DNA from: Vibrio cincinnatiensis | Lineage (GTDB): Bacteria > Pseudomonadota > Gammaproteobacteria > Enterobacterales > Vibrionaceae | Length of the DNA: 64,000 nucleotides | Assembly: GCF_022113815.1 (NCBI RefSeq) | Contig: NZ_SGOM01000001.1 | Span: 496,001 to 560,000 of the forward strand | Direction: 5' to 3' | In this document: positions 1 to 9,895 of the stretch, piece after piece | Numbering within the stretch: position 1 is the stretch's first letter | How the letters are laid out: the number at the start of each line of letters is the position of its first letter | The notes under the pieces: model-generated | Told to the model about the DNA's origin: nothing | Database searches by the model: none | What the model saw: only the letters and a program-made list of their open reading frames with translations | Made by a program: the position numbers and the translations under genes

Positions 1-2124
1 CATGATCAGCACAATGAAGTCACACTAAGCCTTGAAGGTGTTTCTTGTGCAGCCTGTGCTTGGCTAATTGAAAAGCATATGCTTCAGCAGTCAGGGATTA
101 CAGAGGTCAGTGTAAATACACTTACCCACAGAGCTAGACTTGTTTGGGATCCTACGAAAACAAAACTAAGTAGAATTATCACTCAGCTACAACGTTTAGG
201 TTATAAAGCCTCTCCTTTTGAACAAGATGATCAAGAACAAGCGTATCATCGAGCTTCAAGGCAATATCTTTATCGTATTGGTATAGCCGGTATTGCCTCA
301 ATGCAGGTGATGATGGTTGCCATCGCACTCTATTTAGAAGTATTTTCTGATCTTGATGAAGCCTTCAAACATTATTTTCGGATTGTTAGCCTATTCTTTG
401 CCACTCCTGTCATGCTCTATTCAGCATGGCCATTTTACGAAAATGCATGGCGGAGTATTAAGGCTCGGGCACCAAGTATGGATGTTCCCGTTTCCATTGC
501 TATGATCATGGCTTATGTCGCAAGTATTGTGGCAACGGTTAATCGTTCGGGTGAAGTGTTTTATGAAGCGGTAACTATGTTTGCTTTCTTCTTATTGCTT
601 GGACGATATTTTGAGATGAAGGCTCGTCGTGAAGCCTCAGCTCATAGTGCTAACCTCCTCAAACTCGTTCCAACTTTTGCAACCTTATCTGATGGAACAC
701 AAGTTCCCGTAAGGCAACTCAAAGTGGGTGACTTGCTGAGAGTTCTACCGGGAGAAAGTATCCCTGCTGATGGACACGTTCTTTTAGGACAAATTTATGT
801 AGATGAGTCCATGTTGACAGGTGAATCTGTTCCCGTCGCAAAAACTGTGGGTGATGCAGTTTTTGCTGGCACCTTAAATGGTGATGAATCTTTTGAGATG
901 CAGGTAACCAAAAATAAAACCGATTCTATGATCTCTCATATTGTGCGTATGCAAGATAATGCTCAAATGAGTAAACCAAGAATTGCCGAAATTGCAGATA
1001 TTGTTTCACGTTACTTTGTGATAGCGACTTTAGTTATTGGCGCAAGCACTTGGCTATTCTGGCATTTCTACCATCCTGACGATGCTTTTTGGATCATGCT
1101 TTCGGTATTAGTGGCAACCTGCCCATGTGCCCTAGCCTTAGCGACGCCAACCGCCATTACTTGTGCAACGTCTCGATTAAGTCATTTTGGTATTTTACTG
1201 CGTAAAGGACATGTTTTTGAAACGCTTTGTTGTGTTAACCATTTTATTATGGATAAAACGGGTACGTTAACGGAAGGCCGTATCGAAATATATCGTACAC
1301 AAGTACATGATTTACGTTTTACCTCACAACAATGCCAAGCGATTGCCGCTAGTTTAGAGCAGCATGCCAATCATCCTTTAGCCAAAGCTTTTGCTTCTTT
1401 TTCTGATCCTCATCATTTAGTTGAACAAGTGGAAAATGTGATAGGTAGTGGCCTGCAAGGTCGTTATCAGGGGGTATCTATTCGTTTAGGTTCAGCTTCT
1501 TTTGCTTTAGCTAAACCAAATTCCATATCACAAGACCCCGATTGTATTTATCTCAGTGGTGATGGGCAGTTGATTGCTTCTTTTTATTATCAAGATCCAA
1601 TACGCCGTGACAGTTTAGCGATGGTTACAGAATTTAAAAAATCAGGCATTCGCTTAACACTGTTATCTGGTGACAATCAACTTAACGCTCAACGAGTAGC
1701 GGATGAAATGGGTATTGAACAGGTCATTGCTAATGTATCCCCAGAGCAGAAATTAAGCTATCTACACTCCCTACCGGATGATAACATCACATTAATGATT
1801 GGTGATGGCATCAACGATGCCCCTATCTTGGCCGGTGCGCATCTTTCGGTAGCAATGGGAGGTGGAACAGATGTAGCAAAAGCCTCTTCAGATATGGTTT
1901 TATTGAATGATAAACTCAGTAATGTACTTAAAGCTCGAGAACTTGCTTTTAAAACGCGAAAAATCATCAAAGAAAACTTATGGTTTTCCCTATTTTACAA
2001 CCTACTCATTCTACCTCTAGCCATTATGGGTTATGTTCCCCCTTATATTGCCTCTTTGGGGATGTCTGTTAGCTCGGTTGTCGTGATTGCGAATTCGATG
2101 AGGTTATTAAAGTTCCATGGATAG
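1..2124 (+). CDS. ccoI: Copper-transporting P1B-type ATPase CcoI (5' end outside window)
   Basis: Inner-membrane P-type ATPase that moves copper for assembly of cbb3 cytochrome c oxidase. The reading frame is open from base 1, so the gene starts upstream. The first codons encode a heavy-metal-binding motif, GVSCAAC, ahead of the first internal ATG at 79. Further on come the TGES actuator loop, the intramembrane CPC motif ([13 protein letters not shown], about base 1120), the phosphorylation motif DKTGT (about 1252) and the hinge GDGINDAP (about 1801). It ends in ccoS with an 8-base overlap, the usual ccoI-ccoS coupling. The CPC motif and the ccoS neighbour favour CcoI over a CopA detoxification pump. 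Confidence 0.95.
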   Translation, partial: HDQHNEVTLSLEGVSCAACAWLIEKHMLQQSGITEVSVNTLTHRARLVWDPTKTKLSRIITQLQRLGYKASPFEQDDQEQAYHRASRQYLYRIGIAGIASMQVMMVAIALYLEVFSDLDEAFKHYFRIVSLFFATPVMLYSAWPFYENAWRSIKARAPSMDVPVSIAMIMAYVASIVATVNRSGEVFYEAVTMFAFFLLLGRYFEMKARREASAHSANLLKLVPTFATLSDGTQVPVRQLKVGDLLRVLPGESIPADGHVLLGQIYVDESMLTGESVPVAKTVGDAVFAGTLNGDESFEMQVTKNKTDSMISHIVRMQDNAQMSKPRIAEIADIVSRYFVIATLVIGASTWLFWHFYHPDDAFWIMLSVLVATCPCALALATPTAITCATSRLSHFGILLRKGHVFETLCCVNHFIMDKTGTLTEGRIEIYRTQVHDLRFTSQQCQAIAASLEQHANHPLAKAFASFSDPHHLVEQVENVIGSGLQGRYQGVSIRLGSASFALAKPNSISQDPDCIYLSGDGQLIASFYYQDPIRRDSLAMVTEFKKSGIRLTLLSGDNQLNAQRVADEMGIEQVIANVSPEQKLSYLHSLPDDNITLMIGDGINDAPILAGAHLSVAMGGGTDVAKASSDMVLLNDKLSNVLKARELAFKTRKIIKENLWFSLFYNLLILPLAIMGYVPPYIASLGMSVSSVVVIANSMRLLKFHG

Positions 2125-2323
2125 TTTTTTTCTATTAGTTCCCGCGGCTATTTTATTTACCGCACTTGCTTGCGCGATTTTTATCTGGGCAGTCAAACAT
2201 GATCAGTTTGAAGATCTAGAACGTCAAGGACATAACATTTTGTTTGAGGAAGATACCCCTAAACACAAGGAGTCAACCGATTCAAAAGCAGAAGAGCCTA
2301 ACGAATATTCGGAAAATCAATGA
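2117..2323 (+). CDS. ccoS: Cbb3-type cytochrome oxidase assembly protein CcoS
   Basis: Small single-span inner-membrane protein needed for maturation of cbb3 oxidase. It has 68 residues with one hydrophobic helix at about residues 3-25, followed by a short charged tail with the typical early motif ([11 protein letters not shown]). It overlaps the end of ccoI by 8 bases, and its stop overlaps the next ATG (ATGA), so the three genes look translationally coupled. Family length is usually 50-75 residues. The assignment rests on the motif and the position directly after ccoI. Confidence 0.9.
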   Translation: MDSFFLLVPAAILFTALACAIFIWAVKHDQFEDLERQGHNILFEEDTPKHKESTDSKAEEPNEYSENQ

Positions 2324-3006
2324 TGATTACTCCGGATTTTATTGGAGCATTTGTTATTGGCCTGCTCGGTGCTGGGCACTGTATGGCCATGTGTGGGGGA
2401 CTAAGTTCATTATTAACCATGGGGCACTCCTCTTCGATTCCCATTTATCATACCCTCCTTCTTTATAATATTGGCCGAATTATCAGCTATATGATTTTTG
2501 GTGCGCTGATTGGCGGAGTTACTGCATCAATTACCCAGCTAGCCAGTTTAAATGAATCCCTTATTTGGTTACGTTTATTAGCAGCCATTTTTATGGTTGT
2601 CCTTGGTCTTTATATTGGCCGTTGGTGGTTTGGACTACTGAAGCTTGAAGCGATAGGGAAAAAACTGTGGCAATACCTTTCACCATTAGGTCATCAATTT
2701 TTACCGCTAAAGCACCGTTGGCAAGCAATTCCCTTTGGTTTTATTTGGGGGTGGCTACCTTGTGGCCTGGTCTATTCAATACTGACTTGGGCGGCGGTTT
2801 CCGGTAGTGCCCTTTCAGGGGCTTTGATTATGGGATCATTTGGCATGGGAACGCTCCCTGCCATGCTACTGATAGGCGCAGGTGCCGCTAAATTAAAACG
2901 GCTCCAACAAGATAAATATTTTCGCCAATTAGCCGCTATTTCCATTATGGTGTACGGCGGTTACACTGCTTATGGTGCTGTTGAAATATTAATCGCCCTC
3001 ACTTAA
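2320..3006 (+). CDS. TauE/SafE- or UreH-like membrane protein of the cco cluster
   Basis: Polytopic inner-membrane protein of 228 residues with about six hydrophobic segments. The first helix carries GAGHCMAMCGG, the His/Cys signature of the DsbD/UreH-like transmembrane family often labelled sulfite exporter TauE/SafE. A second conserved segment reads WGWLPCGLVYS. In Vibrio and related bacteria this gene follows ccoS and precedes fnr. A role in copper or redox handling for cbb3 oxidase assembly is inferred from context and from the metal-binding-looking Cys and His residues; the substrate is unknown. Its start overlaps the ccoS stop by 4 bases. Confidence 0.8.
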   Translation: MMITPDFIGAFVIGLLGAGHCMAMCGGLSSLLTMGHSSSIPIYHTLLLYNIGRIISYMIFGALIGGVTASITQLASLNESLIWLRLLAAIFMVVLGLYIGRWWFGLLKLEAIGKKLWQYLSPLGHQFLPLKHRWQAIPFGFIWGWLPCGLVYSILTWAAVSGSALSGALIMGSFGMGTLPAMLLIGAGAAKLKRLQQDKYFRQLAAISIMVYGGYTAYGAVEILIALT

Positions 3007-3062
3007 GAGAGAGATGGCCGTGACTTTTAGACTATCCTTTAGAGTTAATGGATGTTAGAATC

Positions 3063-3076
3063 TTGATGTATATCAA
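3063..3076 (+). promoter_or_regulatory. FNR box upstream of fnr
   Basis: TTGAT-GTAT-ATCAA is an exact match to the FNR consensus TTGAT-N4-ATCAA. It ends 17 bases before the fnr start codon, between the promoter region and the ribosome binding site (AAAGG at 3080-3084). Its lateness suggests negative autoregulation of fnr, as known in E. coli; that role here is inferred. Confidence 0.8.
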
Positions 3077-3093
3077 TTTAGTGAAAGGTTGTT

Positions 3094-3846
3094 ATGATTT
3101 CTGATAAGCCTGCTGCAAAGCGTATTCAATCTGGTGGTTGTGCGATTCACTGCCAAGACTGTAGCATTAGTCAGCTTTGTATTCCGTTTACATTAAACGA
3201 GTCAGAGTTAGACCAGCTTGATCAAATTATTGAGCGTAAAAAGCCCATTCAAAAGGGACAAGAACTATTTAAAGCAGGCGACGATCTTCGCTCTCTTTAT
3301 GCAATACGTTCAGGAACCATTAAGAGCTATACCATTACTGAGCAGGGCGATGAACAAATCACAGCCTTTCATCTCGCCGGTGATTTGGTCGGTTTTGATG
3401 CCATTACCGAGGACTCCCACCCCAGTTTTGCACAAGCGCTAGAAACGTCAATGGTCTGTGAGATTCCTTACGAAATTCTTGATGATTTATCAGGTAAAAT
3501 GCCTAAATTGCGCCAGCAAATTATGCGTCTAATGAGTAACGAAATTAAAGGTGACCAAGAGATGATTCTCCTGCTTTCTAAAAAGAATGCGGAAGAACGT
3601 TTAGCGGCTTTTCTGTATAATTTATCGACTCGTTTTTCTCAACGTGGTTTCAGCCCCCGTGAGTTTCGTTTAACGATGACTCGTGGTGATATTGGTAACT
3701 ACTTAGGTTTAACCGTTGAAACCATCAGCCGCCTATTAGGTCGCTTCCAAAAATCTGAAATTTTGAGCGTAAAAGGCAAATACATCACTATTTTAGATCA
3801 TGATGCACTCATGCAACTGGCGGGAGTGTCAAAAGAATCTAAATAA
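3094..3846 (+). CDS. fnr: Oxygen-sensing transcriptional regulator Fnr
   Basis: Crp/Fnr-family DNA-binding protein whose [4Fe-4S] cluster senses oxygen and which controls anaerobic respiration. At 250 residues it matches E. coli FNR in length. All four cluster ligands are present at the E. coli positions: C20, C23, C29 and C122. A cyclic-nucleotide-fold domain (about 30-150) and dimer helix precede the winged helix, whose recognition helix reads [10 protein letters not shown], giving the FNR half-site specificity. An exact FNR box lies just before the start. The neighbouring cbb3 assembly genes and uspE are typical FNR-linked partners. It is followed by a perfect 30-base palindrome likely to end transcription. 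Confidence 0.97.
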   Translation: MISDKPAAKRIQSGGCAIHCQDCSISQLCIPFTLNESELDQLDQIIERKKPIQKGQELFKAGDDLRSLYAIRSGTIKSYTITEQGDEQITAFHLAGDLVGFDAITEDSHPSFAQALETSMVCEIPYEILDDLSGKMPKLRQQIMRLMSNEIKGDQEMILLLSKKNAEERLAAFLYNLSTRFSQRGFSPREFRLTMTRGDIGNYLGLTVETISRLLGRFQKSEILSVKGKYITILDHDALMQLAGVSKESK

Positions 3847-3851
3847 GTTCA

Positions 3852-3887
3852 ATGATGTAGCTCATTAATGAGCTACATCATACTTTT
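3852..3887 (+). terminator. Perfect 30-base palindrome downstream of fnr
   Basis: Two 14-base arms (ATGATGTAGCTCAT and ATGAGCTACATCAT) meet at a TA centre with no mismatch at 3852-3881, followed by ACTTTT. Its position 6 bases after the fnr stop suggests an intrinsic terminator, though the uridine run is short and the hairpin has almost no loop. It could also be a protein-binding site. Confidence 0.6.
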
Positions 3888-3990
3888 CCCCAAAATCTTC
3901 CCTTATTCGCTAAAACTCTTGCTCTAACTGCGCTAAAGTAACTCTAAGGTTGGTAAGTCTTCAATCTCCTCCACAAACAAGGAGTCTGTT

Positions 3991-4938
3991 ATGAGCATCT
4001 ACAACAAAATATTAGTGGTTGCAGATATTAATCACGATGAGCAACCCGCACTTGCACGAGCGGTCCAACTAGCAGCTAAGAGTCGCTCACCTAGCCAAAT
4101 CACGTTCTTTATGTCGATTTATGACTTTTCTTATGACATGACTTCAATGCTTTCTATTGATGAACGAGATGCTATGCGACGAGGTGTCATTCATCAACGT
4201 GAAAAATGGATGAAGAAAGTGGCAGAGGCTTATGTGGACTCTTCCATCGAATTTTGTGTAAAAGTTGTTTGGCATAATCGTCCCTATGAAGCGATCATTG
4301 CGGAAGTGTTCTCTGGTGAACACGATATCCTCATTAAAGGAACACGTAAGCACGATATTTTAGAATCAGTCATTTTTACTCCTACCGATTGGCACTTGTT
4401 GCGTAAATGCCCGACTCCTGTTTTATTGGTGAAAAATGCTGACTGGCCTGAAAACGCCAACATTCTTGCCTCTGTCCATGTGGGGTCTGAAGTTGAAACA
4501 CATCTTGAATTAAACGATATCATGGTAGAGCAATTACTGTGTCTAACCTCTCGGCTCGGAGCGGCACCTTACTTAGTGAATGCTTATCCAGTCACACCTG
4601 CCAATATCACAATTGAACTGCCTGAGTTTGATCCAACGACTTATACCGATGCAGTGCGAGGCCACCATCTCACAGCAATGAAAGCATTGCGACAAAAGCA
4701 TGGGTTAACTGAAGAACAAACCGTGGTTCAACAAGGGTTACCAGAAGATGTAATCCCAGCAGCGGCTGAAAAACTGAATGCTGCGATGGTTATTTTAGGT
4801 ACGACAGGGCGAACTGGCCTATCAGCCGTCTTTATTGGTAATACGGCGGAACAAGTTATTGATAAAATCAATTGTGATGTTTTAGCACTTAAACCCAAAG
4901 GCTACATCAGCCCGCTTGATCCAAAAATAGCAAGCTAA
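3991..4938 (+). CDS. uspE: Universal stress protein UspE
   Basis: Cytoplasmic tandem universal stress protein of 315 residues (E. coli UspE is 316). It has two Usp domains, about residues 1-150 and 155-305. The second carries the nucleotide-loop pattern GTTGRTGLSAVFIGNTAE. The start has a good ribosome binding site (AAGGAG at 3979-3984). In enteric bacteria and vibrios uspE lies next to fnr and is linked to motility, adhesion and DNA damage tolerance. It has its own upstream gap of 144 bases and a terminator after it, so it is probably monocistronic. Confidence 0.93.
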   Translation: MSIYNKILVVADINHDEQPALARAVQLAAKSRSPSQITFFMSIYDFSYDMTSMLSIDERDAMRRGVIHQREKWMKKVAEAYVDSSIEFCVKVVWHNRPYEAIIAEVFSGEHDILIKGTRKHDILESVIFTPTDWHLLRKCPTPVLLVKNADWPENANILASVHVGSEVETHLELNDIMVEQLLCLTSRLGAAPYLVNAYPVTPANITIELPEFDPTTYTDAVRGHHLTAMKALRQKHGLTEEQTVVQQGLPEDVIPAAAEKLNAAMVILGTTGRTGLSAVFIGNTAEQVIDKINCDVLALKPKGYISPLDPKIAS

Positions 4939-4963
4939 TTGCGCTCTGGTGTTTATCATCAAT

Positions 4964-4998
4964 AACGCCCCAAGCATGATCTTCGGGCGTTTTTATTT
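4964..4998 (+). terminator. Intrinsic terminator after uspE
   Basis: Stem AACGCCC (4964-4970) pairs with GGGCGTT (4985-4991) across a 14-base loop, and the right arm runs into a T-rich tract (TTTTATTT). It lies 25 bases after the uspE stop. Confidence 0.75.
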
Positions 4999-5078
4999 AA
5001 GCGAACTACTAGCATCTCCAGCATATATCCGTATCATACGCACTTCATTTTGTTTTGAAGATTAAAGACCGCAAGCTA

Positions 5079-6011
5079 ATGACAGAGCAGACTCAAGCAT
5101 TAACGAAAGCCCAACACTACAATTTTAATAAATTGCAAAAGCGTATTCGTCGTAATACAGGCCAAGCAATTGCTGACTTTAACATGATTGAAGATGGCGA
5201 TCGGATCATGGTGTGTTTGTCCGGTGGTAAAGATAGCTTTACCATGTTGGATATTTTGATGAGTTTGCAAAAAAGTGCCCCAGTTTCTTTTTCATTGGTT
5301 GCTGTCAATTTAGACCAAAAACAGCCCGGATTCCCAGAGCACATTCTTCCTGAATATCTTGCAAGCTTAGGTGTTGAATATAAAATTATTGAAGAAGACA
5401 CCTATTCAATTGTGCAAGATAAAATTCCAGAAGGTAAAACCACCTGTTCACTCTGTTCTCGTTTACGTCGTGGTATTTTATATCGCACAGCAAAAGCATT
5501 AGGAGCAACGAAAATTGCGCTCGGACATCACCGAGACGATATTCTTGAAACTCTATTTTTAAATATGTTTTATGGTGGAAAAATGAAAGGTATGCCGCCG
5601 AAATTGGTCTCCGATAATGGTGAGCATGTTGTCATTCGTCCCCTCGCTTATTGTCGAGAAAAAGACATCATTAAATATGCTGATATGCGTGGCTACCCAA
5701 TTATTCCGTGTAACTTGTGTGGATCTCAACCAAACTTACAACGACAAAATATTAAACAGATGCTCAATGGTTGGGATAAACAATTTCCAGGTCGGATTGA
5801 AACCATGTTTAGAGCGATGCAGAATGTTGTTCCAAGCCATTTAGCCGACTTCGAGCTTTTTGATTTTAAATCAATAAACCGTGACTCTGGTGTGATTAAT
5901 GGGGGGGATATTGGTTTTGATAAAGAGCCTCTTCCTCAGCCAAGCTTAGATGATGAAGATATTGTGGCAGAGTTTGACCCAAGCTTAATGCTTAATGTGA
6001 CTAACCTATAA
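5079..6011 (+). CDS. ttcA: tRNA 2-thiocytidine(32) synthetase TtcA
   Basis: ATP-dependent, iron-sulfur tRNA thiolase that makes 2-thiocytidine at position 32. The protein shows the PP-loop SGGKDS near residue 53, then two CxxC pairs (CSLC and CNLC) that hold the iron-sulfur cluster, and the GHHRDD and [13 protein letters not shown] segments typical of TtcA. The ATG at 5079 ([10 protein letters not shown]) fits the family N-terminus; an in-frame TTG at 5055 would add 8 residues but is less likely. The C-terminal tail of about 40 residues is acidic and variable. It is transcribed alone and ends in a bidirectional terminator. Confidence 0.95.
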   Translation: MTEQTQALTKAQHYNFNKLQKRIRRNTGQAIADFNMIEDGDRIMVCLSGGKDSFTMLDILMSLQKSAPVSFSLVAVNLDQKQPGFPEHILPEYLASLGVEYKIIEEDTYSIVQDKIPEGKTTCSLCSRLRRGILYRTAKALGATKIALGHHRDDILETLFLNMFYGGKMKGMPPKLVSDNGEHVVIRPLAYCREKDIIKYADMRGYPIIPCNLCGSQPNLQRQNIKQMLNGWDKQFPGRIETMFRAMQNVVPSHLADFELFDFKSINRDSGVINGGDIGFDKEPLPQPSLDDEDIVAEFDPSLMLNVTNL

Positions 6012-6030
6012 ATTGGGTTGTTGTGAATGT

Positions 6031-6058
6031 AAGGCTGCATAAAGTTATGCAGCCTTTT
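6031..6058. terminator. Bidirectional terminator between ttcA and the DUF2987 gene
   Basis: Perfect 10-bp stem AAGGCTGCAT (6031-6040) / ATGCAGCCTT (6047-6056), loop AAAGTT, followed by TT. The flanking AA/TT makes it usable on both strands between the two convergent genes. Confidence 0.8.
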
Positions 6059-6059
6059 G

Positions 6060-6719
6060 TTACCGACCAGCTTTAGGTAAAAAAGGTAGTACACGCTGGG
6101 TAGCTATCGGTAATCGAATCCAACCATCTTCACCTATCTGCTCAAGCGTAATTTGAACTTTACCATCGATAATAGGTAACCATTCTCCTCGGCTCAATTC
6201 CACCCTCCCTTGTGCTTCTTTAGCAAACTCTAATGTTACACCGGCAACTTGAGGTGTAAACCAACGAGCAAACATTCCACCTAGCTCTTGTAATAAGCTC
6301 TGCATTTGAGGCAAAAGTTGTTCAATTTCTTGGTAAGAAATTAGCCCTTTTAATGGTTTTTTACTCAGTACGACGACCGAGAAATCACAAGGTTGATCAT
6401 TCGGTGTATCAACAAAAACTAATGGATTAGCTTGGCGTAAATGGTTATCGAGAGGAAGTAATAGTTCATGGATTTTATTTGAAGGCAATAACTCATAATG
6501 TGCTTCTTTTTCCATCCATGCTTTTTCAATCGGACAAAGCTGCTTATTTTCGGCATTAACAAAAAAAATACCGACTTTCACATCCGAATACTGTTCCTTT
6601 GTGTTGTATTTTAACTGAGAAAACAGCTTTGAATAGGTAAACATGTACTCTTGTGCTTGCGTAGGAAGCGAGGCTCCCAATGATAGGCAACTTAATAGAA
6701 GTGTCGTCGGTAGTCTCAT
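6060..6719 (-). CDS. DUF2987 family periplasmic protein
   Basis: Protein of 219 residues with a clear Sec signal peptide (residues 1-22, ending TQAQ) and no other membrane segment, so it is probably periplasmic. The mature part fits DUF2987, a family of unknown function found in Vibrio and relatives (segment FTYSKLFSQLKYN near the start). Two cysteines in the mature part could form a disulfide. It lies 2 bases after the Bax-like gene on the same strand, so the two are co-transcribed. I cannot assign an activity. Confidence 0.7.
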   Translation of the reverse strand: MRLPTTLLLSCLSLGASLPTQAQEYMFTYSKLFSQLKYNTKEQYSDVKVGIFFVNAENKQLCPIEKAWMEKEAHYELLPSNKIHELLLPLDNHLRQANPLVFVDTPNDQPCDFSVVVLSKKPLKGLISYQEIEQLLPQMQSLLQELGGMFARWFTPQVAGVTLEFAKEAQGRVELSRGEWLPIIDGKVQITLEQIGEDGWIRLPIATQRVLPFLPKAGR

Positions 6720-6721
6720 GT

Positions 6722-7510
6722 TTATTCACTCTGCCAATAAGGTTGGTTATGACGCATCATCGTTTGTAAATCGTGCACATAATCTTCACCACGTTCCGAA
6801 TATTTCAGTAAGCCATTACTCAACGCTACCGCACTTTCAACACTGAAAAGATCAGCATCATGGTGACGTAACTGGAAACGAATCTCTCTGAGATCGTGAT
6901 ACGCAGCATTACGGTTTACATTCATAAAATAGCGATGGATAGATTCTTGTACTGAGGTAAATTTTGCTACCTCATGATTCATACCTTCGCTACGAGCCAA
7001 AGGAACGAGGCCACAGCCTTGAGAATAACACCATTGACCAAAATAATTATTTGCCTCCCGAGCAAAGCGCGAGGTTCCCCAAGCCGATTCATTCGCCGCT
7101 TGAGTTAATACAAGCGCTTCCGGTAATATATCCACCCGATGGAGTATGGATTTAAACCATTCTTTCGCCCGCTCATCTTCCCATGTCACACCATACTGAT
7201 CGCCGAACTGCGTTGCTTGTGTACGATCTTTAGAAGAAAATTTTCCGTCAGTGAAGTTTTTTTGTAGCAGCATAATTTGCTCTCTTTCTTTTAAAATCCG
7301 AGCATTTTCAAAAGCAATACCCGGTTTTAAATAAGAAAAGAATGCGTGTTTTTTTTCTGGAATATCAGTGATTGCACGGAAATCGGGTGCGCCAGAGATC
7401 GCTTTACCTTCTAATCCACTTTCGGGGCTATCCAACAGTTTTTGATAAACATAAACACCACAACTGGCAGAAAAAAGTACAGCAATAGAAATAAGAGTAA
7501 TTTTACGCAT
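6722..7510 (-). CDS. Bax-like glucosaminidase-domain protein
   Basis: Predicted peptidoglycan hydrolase of 262 residues. An N-terminal hydrophobic segment (about 3-22) is a signal anchor. The C-terminal half fits the Bax/FlgJ glucosaminidase family: the segment ALVLTQAANESAWGTS carries the likely catalytic Glu, followed by ANNYFGQWC and a conserved YHDLREIR. Length is close to E. coli Bax (274). Its start overlaps the stop of the upstream membrane-protein gene by 8 bases, suggesting coupling, and DUF2987 follows directly. The cell-wall role is from family knowledge; the substrate bond is not shown by the sequence alone. Confidence 0.8.
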   Translation of the reverse strand: MRKITLISIAVLFSASCGVYVYQKLLDSPESGLEGKAISGAPDFRAITDIPEKKHAFFSYLKPGIAFENARILKEREQIMLLQKNFTDGKFSSKDRTQATQFGDQYGVTWEDERAKEWFKSILHRVDILPEALVLTQAANESAWGTSRFAREANNYFGQWCYSQGCGLVPLARSEGMNHEVAKFTSVQESIHRYFMNVNRNAAYHDLREIRFQLRHHDADLFSVESAVALSNGLLKYSERGEDYVHDLQTMMRHNQPYWQSE

Positions 7511-8300
7511 TAAACACCTGTGAATCAGAATTACCGTTGTTATTTGGCTTTTGTGTGGTGATGATTTTCAAACGAATCCCAAACATGTTTCGGTAAATAA
7601 TGCCTTTGATATGAAAAAAGAAAGGCAATACAAAAATAAGACCAATGCCATAAAATAAAACGGCAGCCACAAACATTAACATCAGTAAGGCATAAATACC
7701 GGCCAACGGAAGTAGTTTTCTATTTACGGCTCGTAATGAAATCCATAACGATTGAATCGGCGGAACACGTTTTTCGCAAATAAGAAGAATCACATTACTA
7801 AATGCCAACGAAAAATACATGGATAAAAGGGGAAAGATCATTCCAGCAATGCCTTGCAGTAGTAAGCTAAGCAACGTTGCCATGATGACGGGAATGGTAA
7901 ATTGTAGCCCTTTGGTAATCTGGCTGGTTTTGGTTTTTAGGCCAGCAGTATGACTCATCGCCATTAAACTCACCCCAGCATAAATGGGGGCACTAACCAC
8001 TTCATAACTAAAGTTAGCGATCAGAATCCCCTGTACGATTGACTGTGGGAAACCCTCTTTTTGATCTAAAACTGTTAGAATGATGGATGGATCACCAATC
8101 ATTAATTTCAGTGCAATAAAGAAAATCACCACCTGAACAATGATTAGCATGACAATCGCGGGAGAGAAAGATAAGAAATGCTTGAGCGTACAATCCCAGG
8201 CTTCCTTTAATACCTCCCCTACTTTTAGTTGATATTGGCCCGAGAGGGCTTGATCAACCGTTCCTCCTAAATTGAAATCTTTTTCGAAATTATTGCTCAT
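7503..8300 (-). CDS. Six-helix membrane protein upstream of the Bax-like gene
   Basis: Integral membrane protein of 265 residues with about six hydrophobic segments spread from residue 45 to 240 and a soluble N-terminus. The ATG at 8300 (MSNNFEKDF) is preceded by AGGG six bases away and is preferred to the in-frame ATG at 8336, which would add 12 residues. It resembles uncharacterised proteins that sit beside bax in Vibrio genomes, loosely like the YciC/DUF975 type. No catalytic or transport motif is visible. It heads a three-gene operon with the Bax-like and DUF2987 proteins, so an envelope role is possible. Confidence 0.6.
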   Translation of the reverse strand: MSNNFEKDFNLGGTVDQALSGQYQLKVGEVLKEAWDCTLKHFLSFSPAIVMLIIVQVVIFFIALKLMIGDPSIILTVLDQKEGFPQSIVQGILIANFSYEVVSAPIYAGVSLMAMSHTAGLKTKTSQITKGLQFTIPVIMATLLSLLLQGIAGMIFPLLSMYFSLAFSNVILLICEKRVPPIQSLWISLRAVNRKLLPLAGIYALLMLMFVAAVLFYGIGLIFVLPFFFHIKGIIYRNMFGIRLKIITTQKPNNNGNSDSQVFNA

Positions 8301-8761
8301 AGTTTGCCCTAGGTTGGCTGGTCGAAACGCGAACACACCAAAATGAAAAAATATCTGGTCATTATACTGAAATACGGCTCAGTCTAAAATCTCAATGCCA
8401 AACTCAGCTTGCTTTACGGTCTGGATGGTTAATAATTAACCATTTTAACTCGTTAAATCTTAGTAAAATAACGATGTTATCGATCATCACTATTTCTAAG
8501 CAAAAAATTTTCTGTTTCAAGAGGTGAAAATACTTTGATTTCAGAGTTTATGGTAATTATGATGCGCCCTTTAAGAGAGCATAACCAAGTTGCTTATTGA
8601 AGGCTCAATTTTACAATTTTGGTCGTCATCATCATTTTGGTTGTATCACTAAAATTACTTTATATCACACTCCAATACACTGCTTACTCACTTTCTACTG
8701 TGAATACATCCATGATGCATTCAACAGGATAAGGAGTAGGATAAGGGTATAACGATTACAA
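8301..8761. other. Divergent intergenic region with a 19-base palindrome
   Basis: These 461 bases separate the leftward membrane-protein operon from rightward potABC and hold no convincing gene. They are AT-rich and must contain both promoters. The clearest element is a perfect palindrome at 8425-8443. A purine-rich stretch (AAGGAG at 8731-8736, AAGGG at 8743-8747) precedes the potA start. I could not fix -35/-10 boxes with confidence. Confidence 0.6.
8425..8443. promoter_or_regulatory. Operator-like 19-base palindrome upstream of potA
   Basis: ATGGTTAAT-A-ATTAACCAT is a perfect inverted repeat with a single-base centre, about 320 bases before potA and 125 bases before the leftward operon. 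Size and symmetry suit a dimeric regulator; the regulator is unknown. Confidence 0.45.
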
Positions 8762-9895
8762 GTGGGAGAAAAACAGACGTTGAACAAACAACACTCGGTA
8801 GGAAAGCCAGTTATTCGTCTATCTGGCATTAGCAAAAGCTTTGATGGAAAAGAGATTATCTCTCACCTGAATTTAGATGTGAATCACGGTGAATTCTTAA
8901 CCATTCTTGGCCCATCAGGGTGTGGTAAAACCACCGTATTACGCATGATCGCTGGTTTTGAAACCGTCGATGAAGGTCAGATCTTACTTGATAGTCAAGA
9001 TGTTACTCAAGTTCCTGCAGAACAGAGGCATGTTAATACGGTTTTCCAAAGTTATGCTCTATTTCCTCATATGACGGTGTTCGAAAACGTAGCCTTTGGT
9101 TTACGTATGCAAAAAGTCCCCAATGCGGATATCGAGCCACGAGTGATGGAAGCACTGCGTATGGTACGTTTAGAGCAAATGGCACAGCGTAAGCCTCATC
9201 AGTTATCTGGTGGACAGCAACAACGTATTGCCATTGCTCGAGCTGTGGTAAACAAACCGAAAGTATTGCTTCTCGATGAATCCTTATCTGCGCTTGATTA
9301 TAAACTGCGTAAGCAGATGCAAATCGAACTTAAGCAGTTGCAACGCCAGTTAGGCATTACCTTTATTTTCGTTACGCACGATCAAGAAGAAGCTTTATCT
9401 ATGTCAGATCGCATTATTGTGATGCGTGATGGAATCATTGAACAAGATGGCTCACCTCGTGAGATTTATGAAGAGCCTAAAAACCTCTTTGTGGCTCGTT
9501 TTATTGGTGAAATCAACGTGTTCAATGCAGATATGCAAGAGCGTATTGATGACAAACGGATACAAGTGGATATCGATGGTGTTCCTGCCATTGTTTATTA
9601 CGATCAAACCGTAGAAAAAGGCGATAAGTTGCAAGTTCTTCTTCGCCCAGAAGATCTCCGTATCGAAGAGATTAAAGAATCAGAAACCCGAGGTATTGTC
9701 GGCCACGTTACCGACCGCACCTATAAAGGGATGACACTTGAGTCCATCGTTGAGCTCGATTCTGGTATGCGTGTGTTGGTCAGTGAATTCTTTAACGAAG
9801 ATGATCCGGACGTAGACCACTCTATCGGCCAAAAAGTCGCTATTACTTGGGTTGAAAGCTGGGAGGTAGTCCTCAATGATGAGCAACAAGATTAA
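8762..9895 (+). CDS. potA: Spermidine/putrescine ABC transporter ATPase PotA
   Basis: Cytoplasmic ATPase of the polyamine importer PotABCD. The 377 residues show Walker A (GPSGCGKTT), signature LSGGQQQR, Walker B ([12 protein letters not shown]), the switch His in THDQEEAL and a C-terminal regulatory TOBE-like domain from about residue 235. The GTG at 8762 is chosen because the N-terminus [10 protein letters not shown] aligns with E. coli PotA. Its 3' end overlaps potB by 20 bases, and potB and potC overlap too, so the three are one translation-coupled unit. Confidence 0.95.
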   Translation: MGEKQTLNKQHSVGKPVIRLSGISKSFDGKEIISHLNLDVNHGEFLTILGPSGCGKTTVLRMIAGFETVDEGQILLDSQDVTQVPAEQRHVNTVFQSYALFPHMTVFENVAFGLRMQKVPNADIEPRVMEALRMVRLEQMAQRKPHQLSGGQQQRIAIARAVVNKPKVLLLDESLSALDYKLRKQMQIELKQLQRQLGITFIFVTHDQEEALSMSDRIIVMRDGIIEQDGSPREIYEEPKNLFVARFIGEINVFNADMQERIDDKRIQVDIDGVPAIVYYDQTVEKGDKLQVLLRPEDLRIEEIKESETRGIVGHVTDRTYKGMTLESIVELDSGMRVLVSEFFNEDDPDVDHSIGQKVAITWVESWEVVLNDEQQD

